Made by a program: the position numbers and the translations under genes
Notes under the pieces: generated by a model
The model's database searches: none
What the model saw: only the letters and a program-made list of their open reading frames with translations
What the model was told of the DNA's origin: nothing
Assembly (NCBI RefSeq): GCF_012933655.1
Contig: NZ_JABBJJ010000108.1
Location: 1 to 34,966, forward strand
Length of the DNA stretch: 34,966 nt
Direction of reading: 5' to 3'
Source of the DNA: Pyxidicoccus fallax
Lineage (GTDB): Bacteria > Myxococcota > Myxococcia > Myxococcales > Myxococcaceae
In this document: one piece after another, positions 14,700 through 23,700 of the stretch
Layout of the letters: each line of letters begins with the position of its first letter
Position numbering within the stretch: the stretch's first letter is position 1

Positions 14700-14780
14700 G
14701 TGAGCTTCGTCATCTTCACCACCACGACCACCACCCTCACTCGCTCTGGCGGGTGCGGAGCGGTGCGCGTCGCGTGGTGA
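14700..14780 (+). CDS. Thr-rich leader peptide (attenuator)
   Basis: A 26-codon ORF from GTG to TGA. Residues 7-12 are six consecutive threonines (ACC ACC ACG ACC ACC ACC), and a seventh Thr follows after one Leu. The rest, RSGGCGAVRVAW, is unremarkable. This is the hallmark of an amino-acid-sensing leader like that of the enterobacterial thr operon: ribosomes stall on the Thr codons when charged tRNA-Thr is scarce. The gene downstream encodes a threonyl-tRNA synthetase, matching the sensed amino acid exactly. The start could also be the in-frame TTG at 14691; no strong ribosome site is visible for either. Confidence 0.75.
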   Translation: MSFVIFTTTTTTLTRSGGCGAVRVAW

Positions 14781-14833
14781 GCTGACGAACGCACGGTTCC
14801 CTGCCCCGCCTTCTCCGGCCGGGGCAACCGTGC
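14742..14833 (+). promoter_or_regulatory. Threonine transcription attenuator (hairpins 1:2, 2:3, 3:4)
   Basis: Segment 1 CGCTC (14742-14746), directly after the Thr codons, pairs with GAGCG in segment 2 (14758-14762). Segment 2 GTGCG (14763-14767) can instead pair with segment 3 CGCAC (14790-14794). Segment 3 GCACGGTT (14791-14798) pairs perfectly with segment 4 AACCGTGC (14826-14833); this stem is extended by GCCCCG (14803-14808) with CGGGGC (14820-14825). The leader stop codon (14778-14780) lies between 2 and 3. The layout is that of a classical attenuator: stalling on Thr codons would mask segment 1 and favour 2:3 over the 3:4 terminator. No T-run follows 3:4, so termination is inferred. 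Confidence 0.65.
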
Positions 14834-14891
14834 AGCCGCTCAGCGCTCCGTCCGGACAGGCCTTTCACCGCTTCCGAAACGGAGACGCACC

Positions 14892-16094
14892 ATGCTTGAC
14901 GAACACGACCACCGCTCACTGGGCCAGCGCCAGGACCTCTTCCACCTGCAGGAGGAAGCCCCCGGCATGGTGTTCTGGCACCCGCGCGGGTTGATGCTGT
15001 ACCGCCTGCTGGAGGACCGCGTCCGCCAGCGCATGCTCAGCGAGGGCTACCGCGAAGTCAGGACGCCGCAAATCTACGCGCAGCCCCTCTGGGAGCGCAG
15101 CGGCCACTGGGAGAACTTCCGCGAGAACATGTTCCTCGTGGAGGACGGCGAGCGGCACCTCGCGGTGAAGCCCGTCAGCTGCCCCGGCCACATCGAAATC
15201 GTGCAGCGCATGGCGCCCAGCTACAGGGATTTGCCCCTGCGCCTGGGCGAGTTCGGCCTCGTGCACCGCAGCGAGCCGGGCGGCGCGCTGCATGGCCTCT
15301 TCCGCCTGCGCCAGTTCACGCAGGACGACGGCCACATCTTCTGCGCCGAGGACCAGGTGCAGCAGGAGGTGGTCCGCTTCGCCCGCTCCCTGAAGGGGTT
15401 CTACGCGGAGTTCGGCTTCGACGACGTGCAGGTGGCCTTCTCCAGCCGGCCGGCGGTGCGCGCCGGCTCGGACGACGTCTGGGACAAGGCTGAGTCGTGG
15501 CTCTTGTCCGCGGCACGGGATGCCGGACTGGAGTGCCTCATGCAGCCGGGCGAGGGCGCCTTCTACGGGCCCAAGCTGGAGTTCGTGCTGAGGGACCGGC
15601 TGGGGCGCTCGTGGCAGTGCGGGACGATTCAGCTCGACCTCGTGCTGCCCGAGCGCTTCGACCTGCGCTACGTGGACGCGTCGGGTGCGAAGGTCCGCCC
15701 GGTGATGCTTCACCGCGCGCTCCTCGGCAGCCTGGAGCGCTTCATCGGCGTGCTGCTGGAGCACCACGGGGGCGCGCTACCGGCGTGGCTCGCCCCGGAG
15801 CAGGTGGTGGTGGTCTCCGTGGGTGAGGCGGCCGTGGACTACGCGGAGCGCTTCGCCGCCCGGCTGCGTCAGGCGGGCTGTCGCGCTCGCTCCGACAACC
15901 GGAACGAGTCGCTGTCGCGGAAGATTGTCGACGCGCACGCGGCCGGCGCGCCGTGGCTGGTGGTGGTGGGCGCTCGCGAGGTGGAGGCCGGCGGCGTACG
16001 CCTGCGCCAGCGAGACGGCGCCCAGAAGGACCTGTCGTGGGACGACGGGGTGGCCGAGCTCGTGGCCTCGTGCCGTCCGGCGATGGACGCCTGA
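14892..16094 (+). CDS. Threonyl-tRNA synthetase, short form lacking TGS and editing domains
   Basis: Class II synthetase that should charge tRNA-Thr. At 400 aa it has only the catalytic core and the C-terminal anticodon-binding domain; ordinary bacterial ThrRS is about 640 aa with N-terminal TGS and editing domains. The zinc/substrate residues are kept: Cys97 in SCPGH, His148 in DDGHIFC and His274 in VMLHRA. Motif 2 reads FGLVHRSEPGGALHGLFRLR and motif 3 HRALLGSLERFIGVLL. The anticodon domain spans about 295-400. The ATG has GGAG at 7-base spacing. A Thr attenuator precedes it, suggesting induction under Thr-tRNA shortage. It could be a starvation backup, an inhibitor-resistant copy, or an enzyme charging a carrier other than tRNA. 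Confidence 0.85.
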   Translation: MLDEHDHRSLGQRQDLFHLQEEAPGMVFWHPRGLMLYRLLEDRVRQRMLSEGYREVRTPQIYAQPLWERSGHWENFRENMFLVEDGERHLAVKPVSCPGHIEIVQRMAPSYRDLPLRLGEFGLVHRSEPGGALHGLFRLRQFTQDDGHIFCAEDQVQQEVVRFARSLKGFYAEFGFDDVQVAFSSRPAVRAGSDDVWDKAESWLLSAARDAGLECLMQPGEGAFYGPKLEFVLRDRLGRSWQCGTIQLDLVLPERFDLRYVDASGAKVRPVMLHRALLGSLERFIGVLLEHHGGALPAWLAPEQVVVVSVGEAAVDYAERFAARLRQAGCRARSDNRNESLSRKIVDAHAAGAPWLVVVGAREVEAGGVRLRQRDGAQKDLSWDDGVAELVASCRPAMDA

Positions 16095-16105
16095 GTCGAG
16101 AGACG

Positions 16106-16135
16106 GCCCGCCCCTTCCGTCGCGAAGGGGCGGGC
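16106..16135. terminator. Bidirectional terminator
   Basis: GCCCGCCCCTTC (16106-16117) and GAAGGGGCGGGC (16124-16135) form a perfect 12-bp stem with a 6-base loop, exactly between the convergent stop codons at 16094 and 16149. Confidence 0.8.
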
Positions 16136-16148
16136 TGTCCGCGAGACG

Positions 16149-16454
16149 TCAGCCTTCCACGGACTGCGAGCGCACGGGCTCGCGGCAGACCCACTCCGTG
16201 CCGTCCGCGGAGTCCTGCGTCACGGCGGCGGACTCCTCGAGCGTGGAGCCGATGCTCGGCGCGCAGGACGCGGACGGATCCCAGTCCACCCACTCACCGC
16301 AGGTGATGACCTCGAAGGCCCAGGGCAGTGCGCAGATGGTGGAGCAGCTGATGGTCTCGGAGCAGCGGACGTCACAGTCCGGCGGCAGGGCGAGCGCGGA
16401 CAGGGGCGCGAGGGTGAGGACGGCGGCGAGCAGCGGATTCGAGAAGAGCTTCAT
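16149..16454 (-). CDS. Small secreted Cys-containing protein
   Basis: A 101-aa protein of unknown function with a clear Sec signal peptide (MKLFSNPLLAAVLTLAPLSA, cleavage probably after ALA). The mature part has seven cysteines (CDVRCSETISCSTIC, CGEW, SCAPS, VCRE), probably disulfide-paired. GGAGG lies five bases before the ATG at 16454, which decides against an ATG four codons upstream. It is 95 bp downstream of the collagen-like gene on the same strand. Confidence 0.7.
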   Translation of the reverse strand: MKLFSNPLLAAVLTLAPLSALALPPDCDVRCSETISCSTICALPWAFEVITCGEWVDWDPSASCAPSIGSTLEESAAVTQDSADGTEWVCREPVRSQSVEG

Positions 16455-16549
16455 GGACGCCTCCAACTACGGGGGACTGCGGGAGCCATGCTACGCGGAA
16501 TCACAGCAGTCCATGCAATCCTTGAAGGCGTCGGTTAGACGGGCCCCGC

Positions 16550-18049
16550 TCAGAAGAAGAGCAACTCCGGCTGGGGTGTCACGGTGGTGATGATGTCTCC
16601 GGCGGTGCCCGGCTTCGCGGCGTCACCGGCCGCCACCGAGCGCGTGCCCTCTCCGCCATCGCCCGCGCTGCCGCCACCGCCTCCGCCGGTCTGCACCAGG
16701 GTGGTGGCCGTGGTGCCATTGAAGGACGAAGCCCCCGCCGTGCCGCCGTTCACCTGGACGTTGGCGGGATTCGAGATGACGGGTGTGTTCGCGGAAAGGA
16801 ACTGGATGATGCCTCCTCCACCACCACCGCCTCCGCCGTACATCTCCCCCGTCACCGGACTGGAGCCACGCCAGCCAGGGGCCCCATTGCCTCCATTGGC
16901 GTAGAGCCTCCCGTTGCCTTCCAGGGTGATGGTGCCGCGGGAGACGAGGCTGACGACTCCGCCACCACCGCCGCCACCGCCCGCCACGGGCGTTGGCGCT
17001 CCATTGGGGTTGTTGATGAGGGGAACGCTGTTGTTGATGCCCTGGCGACCGTTGGCGTCGATGTAGCCGCGGATGATGATGTTGCCCCTGGCGGCGAGGA
17101 TGAGCCGCCCGCCCCCATCGCCTCCGAGGATGGTGCTGTTCATCGTGGAGCGGTAGCCACTGCCGCCCCCCGCCAGGTCGGCGCGGGAGATGAGCGAGGT
17201 GCGTCCCAGGTCCAGTCCCCTTCCACCCAGGTGCTGCCAGGCGGCGGACATGGCGATGCCCTTCTGCGGCGGGTTGAGGGTCTGAATCTGGAACTCGGGG
17301 CTGACGATGATGGCCCCTTGCTGGCCAATGATGATGTCGCCGGTGGCCCGAATCATCGTCCCACTCGACACGACGAGCGTGCCGTCGATGGTCACGTTGT
17401 GGAACATCAGGTTGGCGCCAGCGGGCTGGGGGAAGTTCCCGGCCTGCCAGAATCGCGGCTGCTGAAAGGAAGAGAGGGAGAAGTCCCCCGCGGAGCCGTC
17501 GCCGTAGACGATGGCGAGCGCGCCGGAGTCACCCTGGGGTCCCTGCGGGCCCGCGTCCCCTCTGTCTCCCTTGTCTCCCTTGGGGCCCGTCGGGCCGACG
17601 GCACCGGTGGCTCCCGCCTCGCCCTGGGGGCCCGTCTCGCCGCGCTCACCCCTGGCGCCCGTGGCGCCCACGGCTCCATTGCAGAGGTACTGCGTGGTCG
17701 CGCCCTCCAGCTCCCGGCCGTCCAGCGCTCCACTCCGGTCCTCGTCGAGCCCGGCCTGCATGCGGACGCCTCCGAACGGGCAGTTCGCGCCCGCGGGCTC
17801 CGGTGTCGTGAGCAGCAACGCGCTCAGGCCCTGGGGACCCGGCGGGCCACCCGGGGTTCCCGCCGGGCCCGCGGGCCCCTGGGGACCCGGCGGCCCCGAG
17901 GGACCTTGAGGCCCCTGAGGACCCTGCGGCCCTTCCGGCCCTCCGGTGCCCGCCGAGCCCTTGCAGGCCGTCACCCCAAGGAGCGCCCCCACGAGCGCCG
18001 CGCGCAGCACGCGCGGACGGACCAACATCCTCGAAAGAGGAACGTGCAT
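16550..18049 (-). CDS. Collagen-like lipoprotein with glycine-rich C-terminal region
   Basis: A 499-aa surface lipoprotein. The lipobox GVTAC gives Cys29. Two collagen-like Gly-X-Y tracts (about residues 39-75, rich in GPQ, and about 125-175, rich in charged triplets such as GERGET and [11 protein letters not shown]) flank a short domain with CPFGG, a calcium-loop-like [14 protein letters not shown] and YLCNG, resembling the DUF7151 module found beside bacterial collagen repeats. The C-terminal 320 residues carry beta-rich repeats ([26 protein letters not shown]) and long glycine runs, as in surface beta-helix or adhesin-type proteins. The ATG at 18049 is chosen for its GTGGGGG ribosome-like site. 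A structural or adhesive role is inferred. Confidence 0.82.
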   Translation of the reverse strand: MHVPLSRMLVRPRVLRAALVGALLGVTACKGSAGTGGPEGPQGPQGPQGPSGPPGPQGPAGPAGTPGGPPGPQGLSALLLTTPEPAGANCPFGGVRMQAGLDEDRSGALDGRELEGATTQYLCNGAVGATGARGERGETGPQGEAGATGAVGPTGPKGDKGDRGDAGPQGPQGDSGALAIVYGDGSAGDFSLSSFQQPRFWQAGNFPQPAGANLMFHNVTIDGTLVVSSGTMIRATGDIIIGQQGAIIVSPEFQIQTLNPPQKGIAMSAAWQHLGGRGLDLGRTSLISRADLAGGGSGYRSTMNSTILGGDGGGRLILAARGNIIIRGYIDANGRQGINNSVPLINNPNGAPTPVAGGGGGGGGVVSLVSRGTITLEGNGRLYANGGNGAPGWRGSSPVTGEMYGGGGGGGGGIIQFLSANTPVISNPANVQVNGGTAGASSFNGTTATTLVQTGGGGGGSAGDGGEGTRSVAAGDAAKPGTAGDIITTVTPQPELLFF

Positions 18050-18320
18050 TTCAAACCCCCACTTGCGACGACACACGGCCCGGGAGCACGCGCCGGCCGG
18101 CGATGGACAGGCGGAGATGCGGGGCCGCGCACACCCGGGAGACGGCGAAGACGGATTGTGTCCTTTTTCACCCTCGGTGCGCCAGCACCCCCACCCGTTC
18201 TACCTGACGGGTCGAGCGTGCGACGTCCCGGGTGGCTCGGGTGGCCGCCCTCCCAGCGGGTCATCTCCTCCTCTGTGCCCATCGCGGCACGTCGCCCGGG
18301 AGGTGGTTAGGAATACGACC

Positions 18321-19628
18321 ATGGACCGCACGGGAAGCGCGCTGATGCCTCTTCACTCCGGGAAGGTGCCGGAGTGGCTCCACACGCGCATGGCGCGGCT
18401 GGGGCGCGTGCTGGTGGAGGCCATCGTCCTGCACTACGGCCGGGACGAGGTGCTGCGCCGGCTCGCCCACCCCTTCTGGTTCCAGTCGCTGGGCGCGGTG
18501 ATGGGCATGGACTGGCACTCGTCGGGCATCACCACGTCGGTGCTCGGCGCGCTCAAGAAGGGGCTGGGCCCGGTGGAGGACGAGCTGGGTCTGCACATCT
18601 GCGGCGGCAAGGGCGCGCAGTCCCGGCGCACGCCCGCGGAGCTGGAGTCGCTGGGCCAGCGGCTCGGGCTGGATGCCGCGGCGCTGGTGCGCGCCAGCCG
18701 GCTCACCGCGAAGGTGGACAGCGCCGCGGTGCAGGACGGCTTCGACATCTACCTGCACGGCTTCATCGCCGCGGACGACGGCAAGTGGGCGGTGGTGCAG
18801 CAGGGCATGAACGTGGAGGCCCGCCAGGCGCGCCGCTACCACTGGCTGTCCGAGGGGCTCACCAGCTTCGTGGACACGCCCCATGCGGCCATCGACGGGC
18901 CGCCCCAGGGCGTCATCGTCAACCTCACGGACCACCGCGCGGCCACCTCGCGCGAGGCCCAGGTGACGCTCGCGGCCGGCGGGCCCGACGTGGTGGTGGA
19001 CACGCTGCGCACGCTTCGCGAGCAGCCCCGCCCGCACCTCCAGATGCCCATGGAGCACGCGGTGAGCGCCAGCGACGTGCTGCTGCGCCGGCTGCACGGC
19101 ACGCTCGCCGCGGCGGCCGAACAGGGGCCGAAGGACTTCCCGGAGCTGCTGCTCACCCCGGGCGTGGGCGCGAGGACGGTGGCGGCGCTCGCGCATGTGG
19201 CCGAGGTCATCCACGGCGCGCCCTACCGCTTCACCGACCCGGCGCGCTTCTCCTTCGCGCAGGGCGGCAAGGACCGGCATCCCTACCCCGTGAAGCTGGA
19301 CGTGTATGACGCCACGCTGCGCGTGCTGCGCGGCGCGGTGGACGCGGCGAAGCTGGGCCACGCGGAGAAGCTCGCCGCGATTCAGGAACTGGACCGGCAG
19401 GCCCGCCGGCTGGAGGCCACCGCCACCGGCCCGGACTTCGACCAGCTCATCCAGGAAGGCTGGGACGCGGTGGCCGACGAGGAGCTCCTGCCCACCTGCG
19501 CCCCGGAGACCTCCACCGCGAAGCGCCCGGCCTCCAGGAAGAAACAGAAGGCAGCCCCCGCTCAGCAGGAGCTGCCCGGACTGGAGACGCACCGCCCGCC
19601 CGTGAGGAAGGTGGGCGGGCGGAAGTGA
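18321..19628 (+). CDS. DUF763 family protein
   Basis: A 435-aa soluble protein of the DUF763 family, found in archaea and scattered bacteria; function not established. The N-terminal part has GSALMPLHSGKVPEWL and the conserved HPFWFQSLGAVMGMDWHSSG, followed by KGLGPVEDELGLHICGGKG. Residues 279-290 (TPGVGARTVAAL) are a helix-hairpin-helix motif, which usually binds the DNA backbone. The C-terminus is basic and low in complexity (KRPASRKKQKAAP). A nucleic-acid role is inferred from the HhH motif only. Its stop lies 3 bp from that of the convergent CBS gene. Confidence 0.85.
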   Translation: MDRTGSALMPLHSGKVPEWLHTRMARLGRVLVEAIVLHYGRDEVLRRLAHPFWFQSLGAVMGMDWHSSGITTSVLGALKKGLGPVEDELGLHICGGKGAQSRRTPAELESLGQRLGLDAAALVRASRLTAKVDSAAVQDGFDIYLHGFIAADDGKWAVVQQGMNVEARQARRYHWLSEGLTSFVDTPHAAIDGPPQGVIVNLTDHRAATSREAQVTLAAGGPDVVVDTLRTLREQPRPHLQMPMEHAVSASDVLLRRLHGTLAAAAEQGPKDFPELLLTPGVGARTVAALAHVAEVIHGAPYRFTDPARFSFAQGGKDRHPYPVKLDVYDATLRVLRGAVDAAKLGHAEKLAAIQELDRQARRLEATATGPDFDQLIQEGWDAVADEELLPTCAPETSTAKRPASRKKQKAAPAQQELPGLETHRPPVRKVGGRK

Positions 19629-19631
19629 GGC

Positions 19632-20048
19632 TCAAGCCTGGTGGAGCCGCTCCAGCACCTCGCCCGCGTGCAGCACCTCCTCGGGCACGGTGGCCAGGTC
19701 ATCCAGGCTGAGGATTCCGACGGGCCGGCGCTGCGCGTCCACGACGACGAGGCGGCGCACCATCTTGTCCTCCATCAGCCGCTCGGCCTGGTCGAGCGTC
19801 GCCTCCGCGTCGCAGGTGATGACGGTGGCCGTCATGGCCTCGCGCACCGACGTGGTGTTCGGGTCCTGGCCCAGCGCGGTGCAGCGCACGGTGATGTCCC
19901 GGTCCGTGAGCATGCCCACGAGCTGCCCGCCCTCCAGGACGGGGAGCGACCCGATGTTGCAGGTGCGCATCCTCAGGGCCGCGGCACGCACGGGCTCGCC
20001 CGCCTCGATGGTCTCCAGGTTCTTGGTCATCAGCTCGCCAATCCGCAT
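19632..20048 (-). CDS. CBS-domain pair protein
   Basis: A 138-aa stand-alone Bateman module, two CBS domains that bind adenosine nucleotides. CBS1 covers roughly residues 7-63 (MTKNLETIEAGEP to LVGMLTDRDITVR), CBS2 roughly 71-128 (AMTATVITCDAEATLDQAERLM to PVGILSLDDLATV). There is no catalytic domain, so it probably regulates a partner or senses energy or redox state. The ATG at 20048 begins the first domain directly. It is divergent from msrB across 217 bp. Confidence 0.88.
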   Translation of the reverse strand: MRIGELMTKNLETIEAGEPVRAAALRMRTCNIGSLPVLEGGQLVGMLTDRDITVRCTALGQDPNTTSVREAMTATVITCDAEATLDQAERLMEDKMVRRLVVVDAQRRPVGILSLDDLATVPEEVLHAGEVLERLHQA

Positions 20049-20225
20049 CGGTCCGTTCCTCCTCCGCGAGATGTCCCCTCTCCTCCCCTACCCTGGGGCC
20101 CCAGGTGGCTTGGTGCTGCGGGGCGGCCGATGCACGGACCGGGAGCAGACCAGCGGACAGCGCTCGGCCTTCCTGGTTGCCCTCCAGGCGCGACGAAAGG
20201 GCAGGATGTACATCTAAGGGATTCT

Positions 20226-20245
20226 CCCGGGGGCAGCACCCCGGG
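20226..20245 (+). other. Hairpin upstream of msrB
   Basis: CCCGGGG (20226-20232) pairs perfectly with CCCCGGG (20239-20245), leaving a 6-base loop. It ends five bases before the AAAGGAG ribosome site of msrB. It may be a 5'-UTR stability or regulatory hairpin; there is no T-run. Confidence 0.35.
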
Positions 20246-20265
20246 CCCTGAAAGGAGCACGACGG

Positions 20266-20688
20266 ATGGTGGACAAGCTCATCCTCAGCGACGAGGAATG
20301 GCGCAAGCGCCTGAGCCCGGAGGAGTACGACGTGCTGCGCCGGCACGGGACGGAGCGTCCCGGCTCGGGCTGCTTCCTGGGGACGAAGACGCCCGGCACG
20401 TACGTGTGCGCCGGCTGCGGCAACCCGCTCTTCAAGTCGGGGACGAAGTTCGAGTCCGGCACCGGCTGGCCGTCCTTCACCCAGCCGCTCACCGCGGACT
20501 CGGTGACGGAGGTGCAGGACCGCTCGTACGGGATGATTCGCACCGAGGTCCGCTGCGCGCGCTGCGACGGGCACCTGGGCCACGTCTTCCCGGACGGCCC
20601 GCCGCCCACGGGGCTGCGCTACTGCATGAACTCGGTGGCCATGAAGCACGTGCCGGAGGGGCAGCCCCTCCAGCCCGCGAAGTCGTAG
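20266..20688 (+). CDS. msrB: Peptide-methionine (R)-S-oxide reductase MsrB
   Basis: Reduces methionine-R-sulfoxide in proteins, using thioredoxin, as part of oxidative damage repair in the cytoplasm. The 140-aa product has the structural zinc cysteines CAGC (48, 51) and CARC (97, 100), the [10 protein letters not shown] substrate loop, GHLGHVF, and the catalytic Cys120 in RYCMNS. Length is normal. AAAGGAG precedes the ATG at good spacing. There is no signal peptide. Confidence 0.95.
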   Translation: MVDKLILSDEEWRKRLSPEEYDVLRRHGTERPGSGCFLGTKTPGTYVCAGCGNPLFKSGTKFESGTGWPSFTQPLTADSVTEVQDRSYGMIRTEVRCARCDGHLGHVFPDGPPPTGLRYCMNSVAMKHVPEGQPLQPAKS

Positions 20689-20699
20689 TCACTGACTGC

Positions 20700-20735
20700 C
20701 ACCGGCCTCCCCGCGTCACTTCCGGGAGGCCGGTG
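20700..20735. terminator. Bidirectional terminator between msrB and purL
   Basis: CACCGGCCTCCC (20700-20711) and GGGAGGCCGGTG (20724-20735) form a perfect 12-bp stem with a 12-base loop between convergent stop codons. Confidence 0.8.
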
Positions 20736-20749
20736 CCCGGCTTTCCGCT

Positions 20750-23700
20750 TCAGCCCAGCCAGACGCGGGCGTTGCGGAACATCCGCATCCAGGGGCCGTC
20801 GTCGCCCCACTCGCGCGGGTGCCACGAGTGCTGCACCGAGCGGTGCACGCGCTCCGGGTGCGGCATCGTGATGGTGAAGCGTCCGTCGCGCGTGGTGAGC
20901 CCGGCGATGCCGTACGGCGAGCCGTTGGGGTTGGCCGGGTACGTCGAGGCCACGCGGCCGTGGTTGTCCACGAAGCGGGTGGTGACGAAGCCCAGGCCGT
21001 TGACGCGCGCGGCCTCCTCGTCGCTGACGAACTCCGCGCGGCCCTCGCCGTGCGACGCGACGATGATCATCCGGCTGCCCTCCATGTCCCGGTAGAACAG
21101 GGACGGCGTGCGGGCAATCTCCACCGTCACCAGGCGCGCCTCGAACTGCTCGGAGGTGTTGCGCACGAAGCGGGGGAAGTGCTCCGCGCCGGGGATGATG
21201 TCCTTGAGCTGGGCCATCATCTGGCAGCCGTTGCACGCGCCCAGGCCGAAGCTGTCCGGCCGCGCGAAGAAGGCGGCGAACTCGTCGCGCGCCCGCGGGT
21301 TGAAGAGGATGGACTTCGCCCAGCCACCGCCGGCCCCCAGCACGTCGCCGTAGCTGAAGCCGCCGCAGGCCATGATGCCCTTGAAGTCCTTCAGCGACAC
21401 GCGCCCGGCGAGGATGTCGCTCATGTGCACGTCCACCGCGGTGAAGCCGGCGCGCGTGAAGGCCGCCGCCATCTCCTGCTGGCTGTTGACGCCCTGCTCG
21501 CGCAGCACCGCCACGCGCGGCCGCGCGCCCTTCGCGACGAAGGGCGCCGCCACGTCCACCTTCGGGTCGAAGCCCAGCTTCGGCGACAGGCCCGGGTCCG
21601 CCGGGTCGCACTTCGCGGCGTACTCCTGCTCGGCGCAGACGGGGTTGTCGCGCAGCATCTGCATCTCGTAGCTGACGCGCGACCACGTCCGGCGCAGGGC
21701 CATGGTGCCCTCCGCCAGCCGCTCGCCGCCGTGGCGCACCTTCACCTCCAGCGCCGCCGTGGGCCGGCCCAGCTCATGGCAGTGCGCCGCCAGCCCGTGC
21801 TGGCCCAGCACCTCGCGCACCCGCGCCACGTCGCCCGCGCGCACCTGCACCACCGCGCCCAGCTCCTCGTTGAAGAGCGCGGACACCAGGTCTCCACCCA
21901 GGGCGCCCAGGTCCACGTCCAGGCCGCAGTGGCCGGCGAAGGCCATCTCGCACAGCGTGGCCCACAGGCCGCCGTCGGAGCGGTCGTGGTAGGCCAGGAG
22001 CCGCCCTTCCCCGTTCAGCGCCTGCACCGCCGCGAAGAAGCCGCCCAGCAGCGCGGGGTCCTCCACGTCCGGGCACTCGGGGCCCACCTGTCCGTAGACG
22101 TGCGCCGCCACCGAGCCGCCCAGCCGCTGCCTGCCGCGCGCCAGGTCCACGAAGAGCAGCCGCGTGTCCCCCGCCACATCCACGAGCTGCGGCGTGAGCG
22201 ACTGGCGCACGTCCAGCACCGGGGCGAAGGCGGAGATGATGAGCGAGACCGGAGCCGTCACCGCCTTGCGAGCGCCGCTCTCCTCCCAGACGGTGCGCAT
22301 GGACATGGAGTCCTTGCCCACGGGGATGGTGAGCCCCAGGGCCGGGCACAGCTCCATGCCCACCGCCTGCACGGCGGCGTAGAGGTTGGCGTCCTCGCCG
22401 GGGCTGCCGGCCGACGCCATCCAGTTGGCGGAGAGCTTCACGTCGGACAGCTTGCCGATGCGCGCGGAGGCGATGTTGGTGATGGCCTCCCCCACCGCCA
22501 TGCGCGCGGAGGCCGCCGCGTCGACGATGGCCAGCGGCGTGCGCTCGCCCATGGCCATGGCCTCGCCGGTGGTGCTCGTCACGGTGGACAGCGTCACCGC
22601 GCAGTCCGCCACCGGCACCTGCCACGGGCCCACCATCTGGTCGCGGGCGACGTGGCCGGACACCGTGCGGTCACCGATGGTGATGAGGAAGGACTTGTCC
22701 GCCACCGTGGGGTGGCCCAGCACGCGCTCGGCCAGGTCCTTCAGCGGCGCGTCCAGCTTCAGGGGCGGCAGCGTCAGCGGGCGCGACGTCACGTCGCGGT
22801 GCATGCGCGGCGGCTTGCCGAAGAGCACGTCCATGGGCAGGTCGATGGGCGCGGCGCCGAGCTGCGAGTCGCCCAGCTTCAGCACCTGCTCGGCGGTGGC
22901 GTCACCCAGGACGGAGAAGGGGGCGCGCTCGCGCTCGCAGAGGGCGGCGAAGCGCGGCAGATCCTCGGGGGCCACGCCCAGCACGTAGCGCTCCTGGGCC
23001 TCGTTGCACCAGATTTCCACCGGGGCCATGCCCGGCTCGGCGTTGGGCACCGCGCGCAGCTCCAGGCGGCCGCCGAGGTCGTTGTCGTGCGCCAGTTCCG
23101 GCACCGCGTTGGACAGGCCGCCGGCGCCCACGTCGTGGATGGAGCGGATGGGGTTGACGTCGCCCATGGCCCAGCAGCGGTCGATGACCTCCTGGCAGCG
23201 CCGCTCCATCTCCGCGTTGTCACGCTGCACGGAGGCGAAGTCGAGGTCCGCCGCGCTCGCGCCCTGCGCCATGGAGGACGCGGCGCCGCCGCCCAGGCCG
23301 ATGAGCATGGCGGGCCCGCCGAGGACGATGAGCTTGTCGCCCGGCTGGAGGCGGCCCTTCTGCACGTGCGGCGCGCGGATGTTGCCCAGGCCGCCGGCAA
23401 TCATGATGGGCTTGTGGTAGCCGCGCACCTCCACGCCCTGCGGCGTGGGCACCTGCGCCTCGAAGCTGCGGAAGTAGCCAGCGAGGTTGGGACGGCCGAA
23501 CTCGTTGTTGAAGGCGGCGCCGCCCAGCGGGCCGTCAATCATGATGTCCAGCGCGGAGACGATGCGGTCCGGCTTGCCGTAGGGCTGCTCCCACGGGCGC
23601 TCGTAGCCGGGGATGCGCAGGTGGCTGACGGTGAAGCCGGTGAGGCCCGCCTTCGGCTTGGCGCCGCGGCCGGTGGCGCCCTCGTCGCGAATCTCTCCGC

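Noticed and set aside
14603-14827. Minus-strand ORF through the Thr attenuator with a run of six valines
   Set aside because: The Val run is the complement of the Thr codons; no ribosome site or family, and the plus-strand leader explains the sequence better.
18050-18320. Gene or RNA in the 271-bp divergent region before the DUF763 gene
   Set aside because: Open frames are Arg/Pro/Gly shadow sequence; I see no convincing promoter hexamers or conserved RNA structure.
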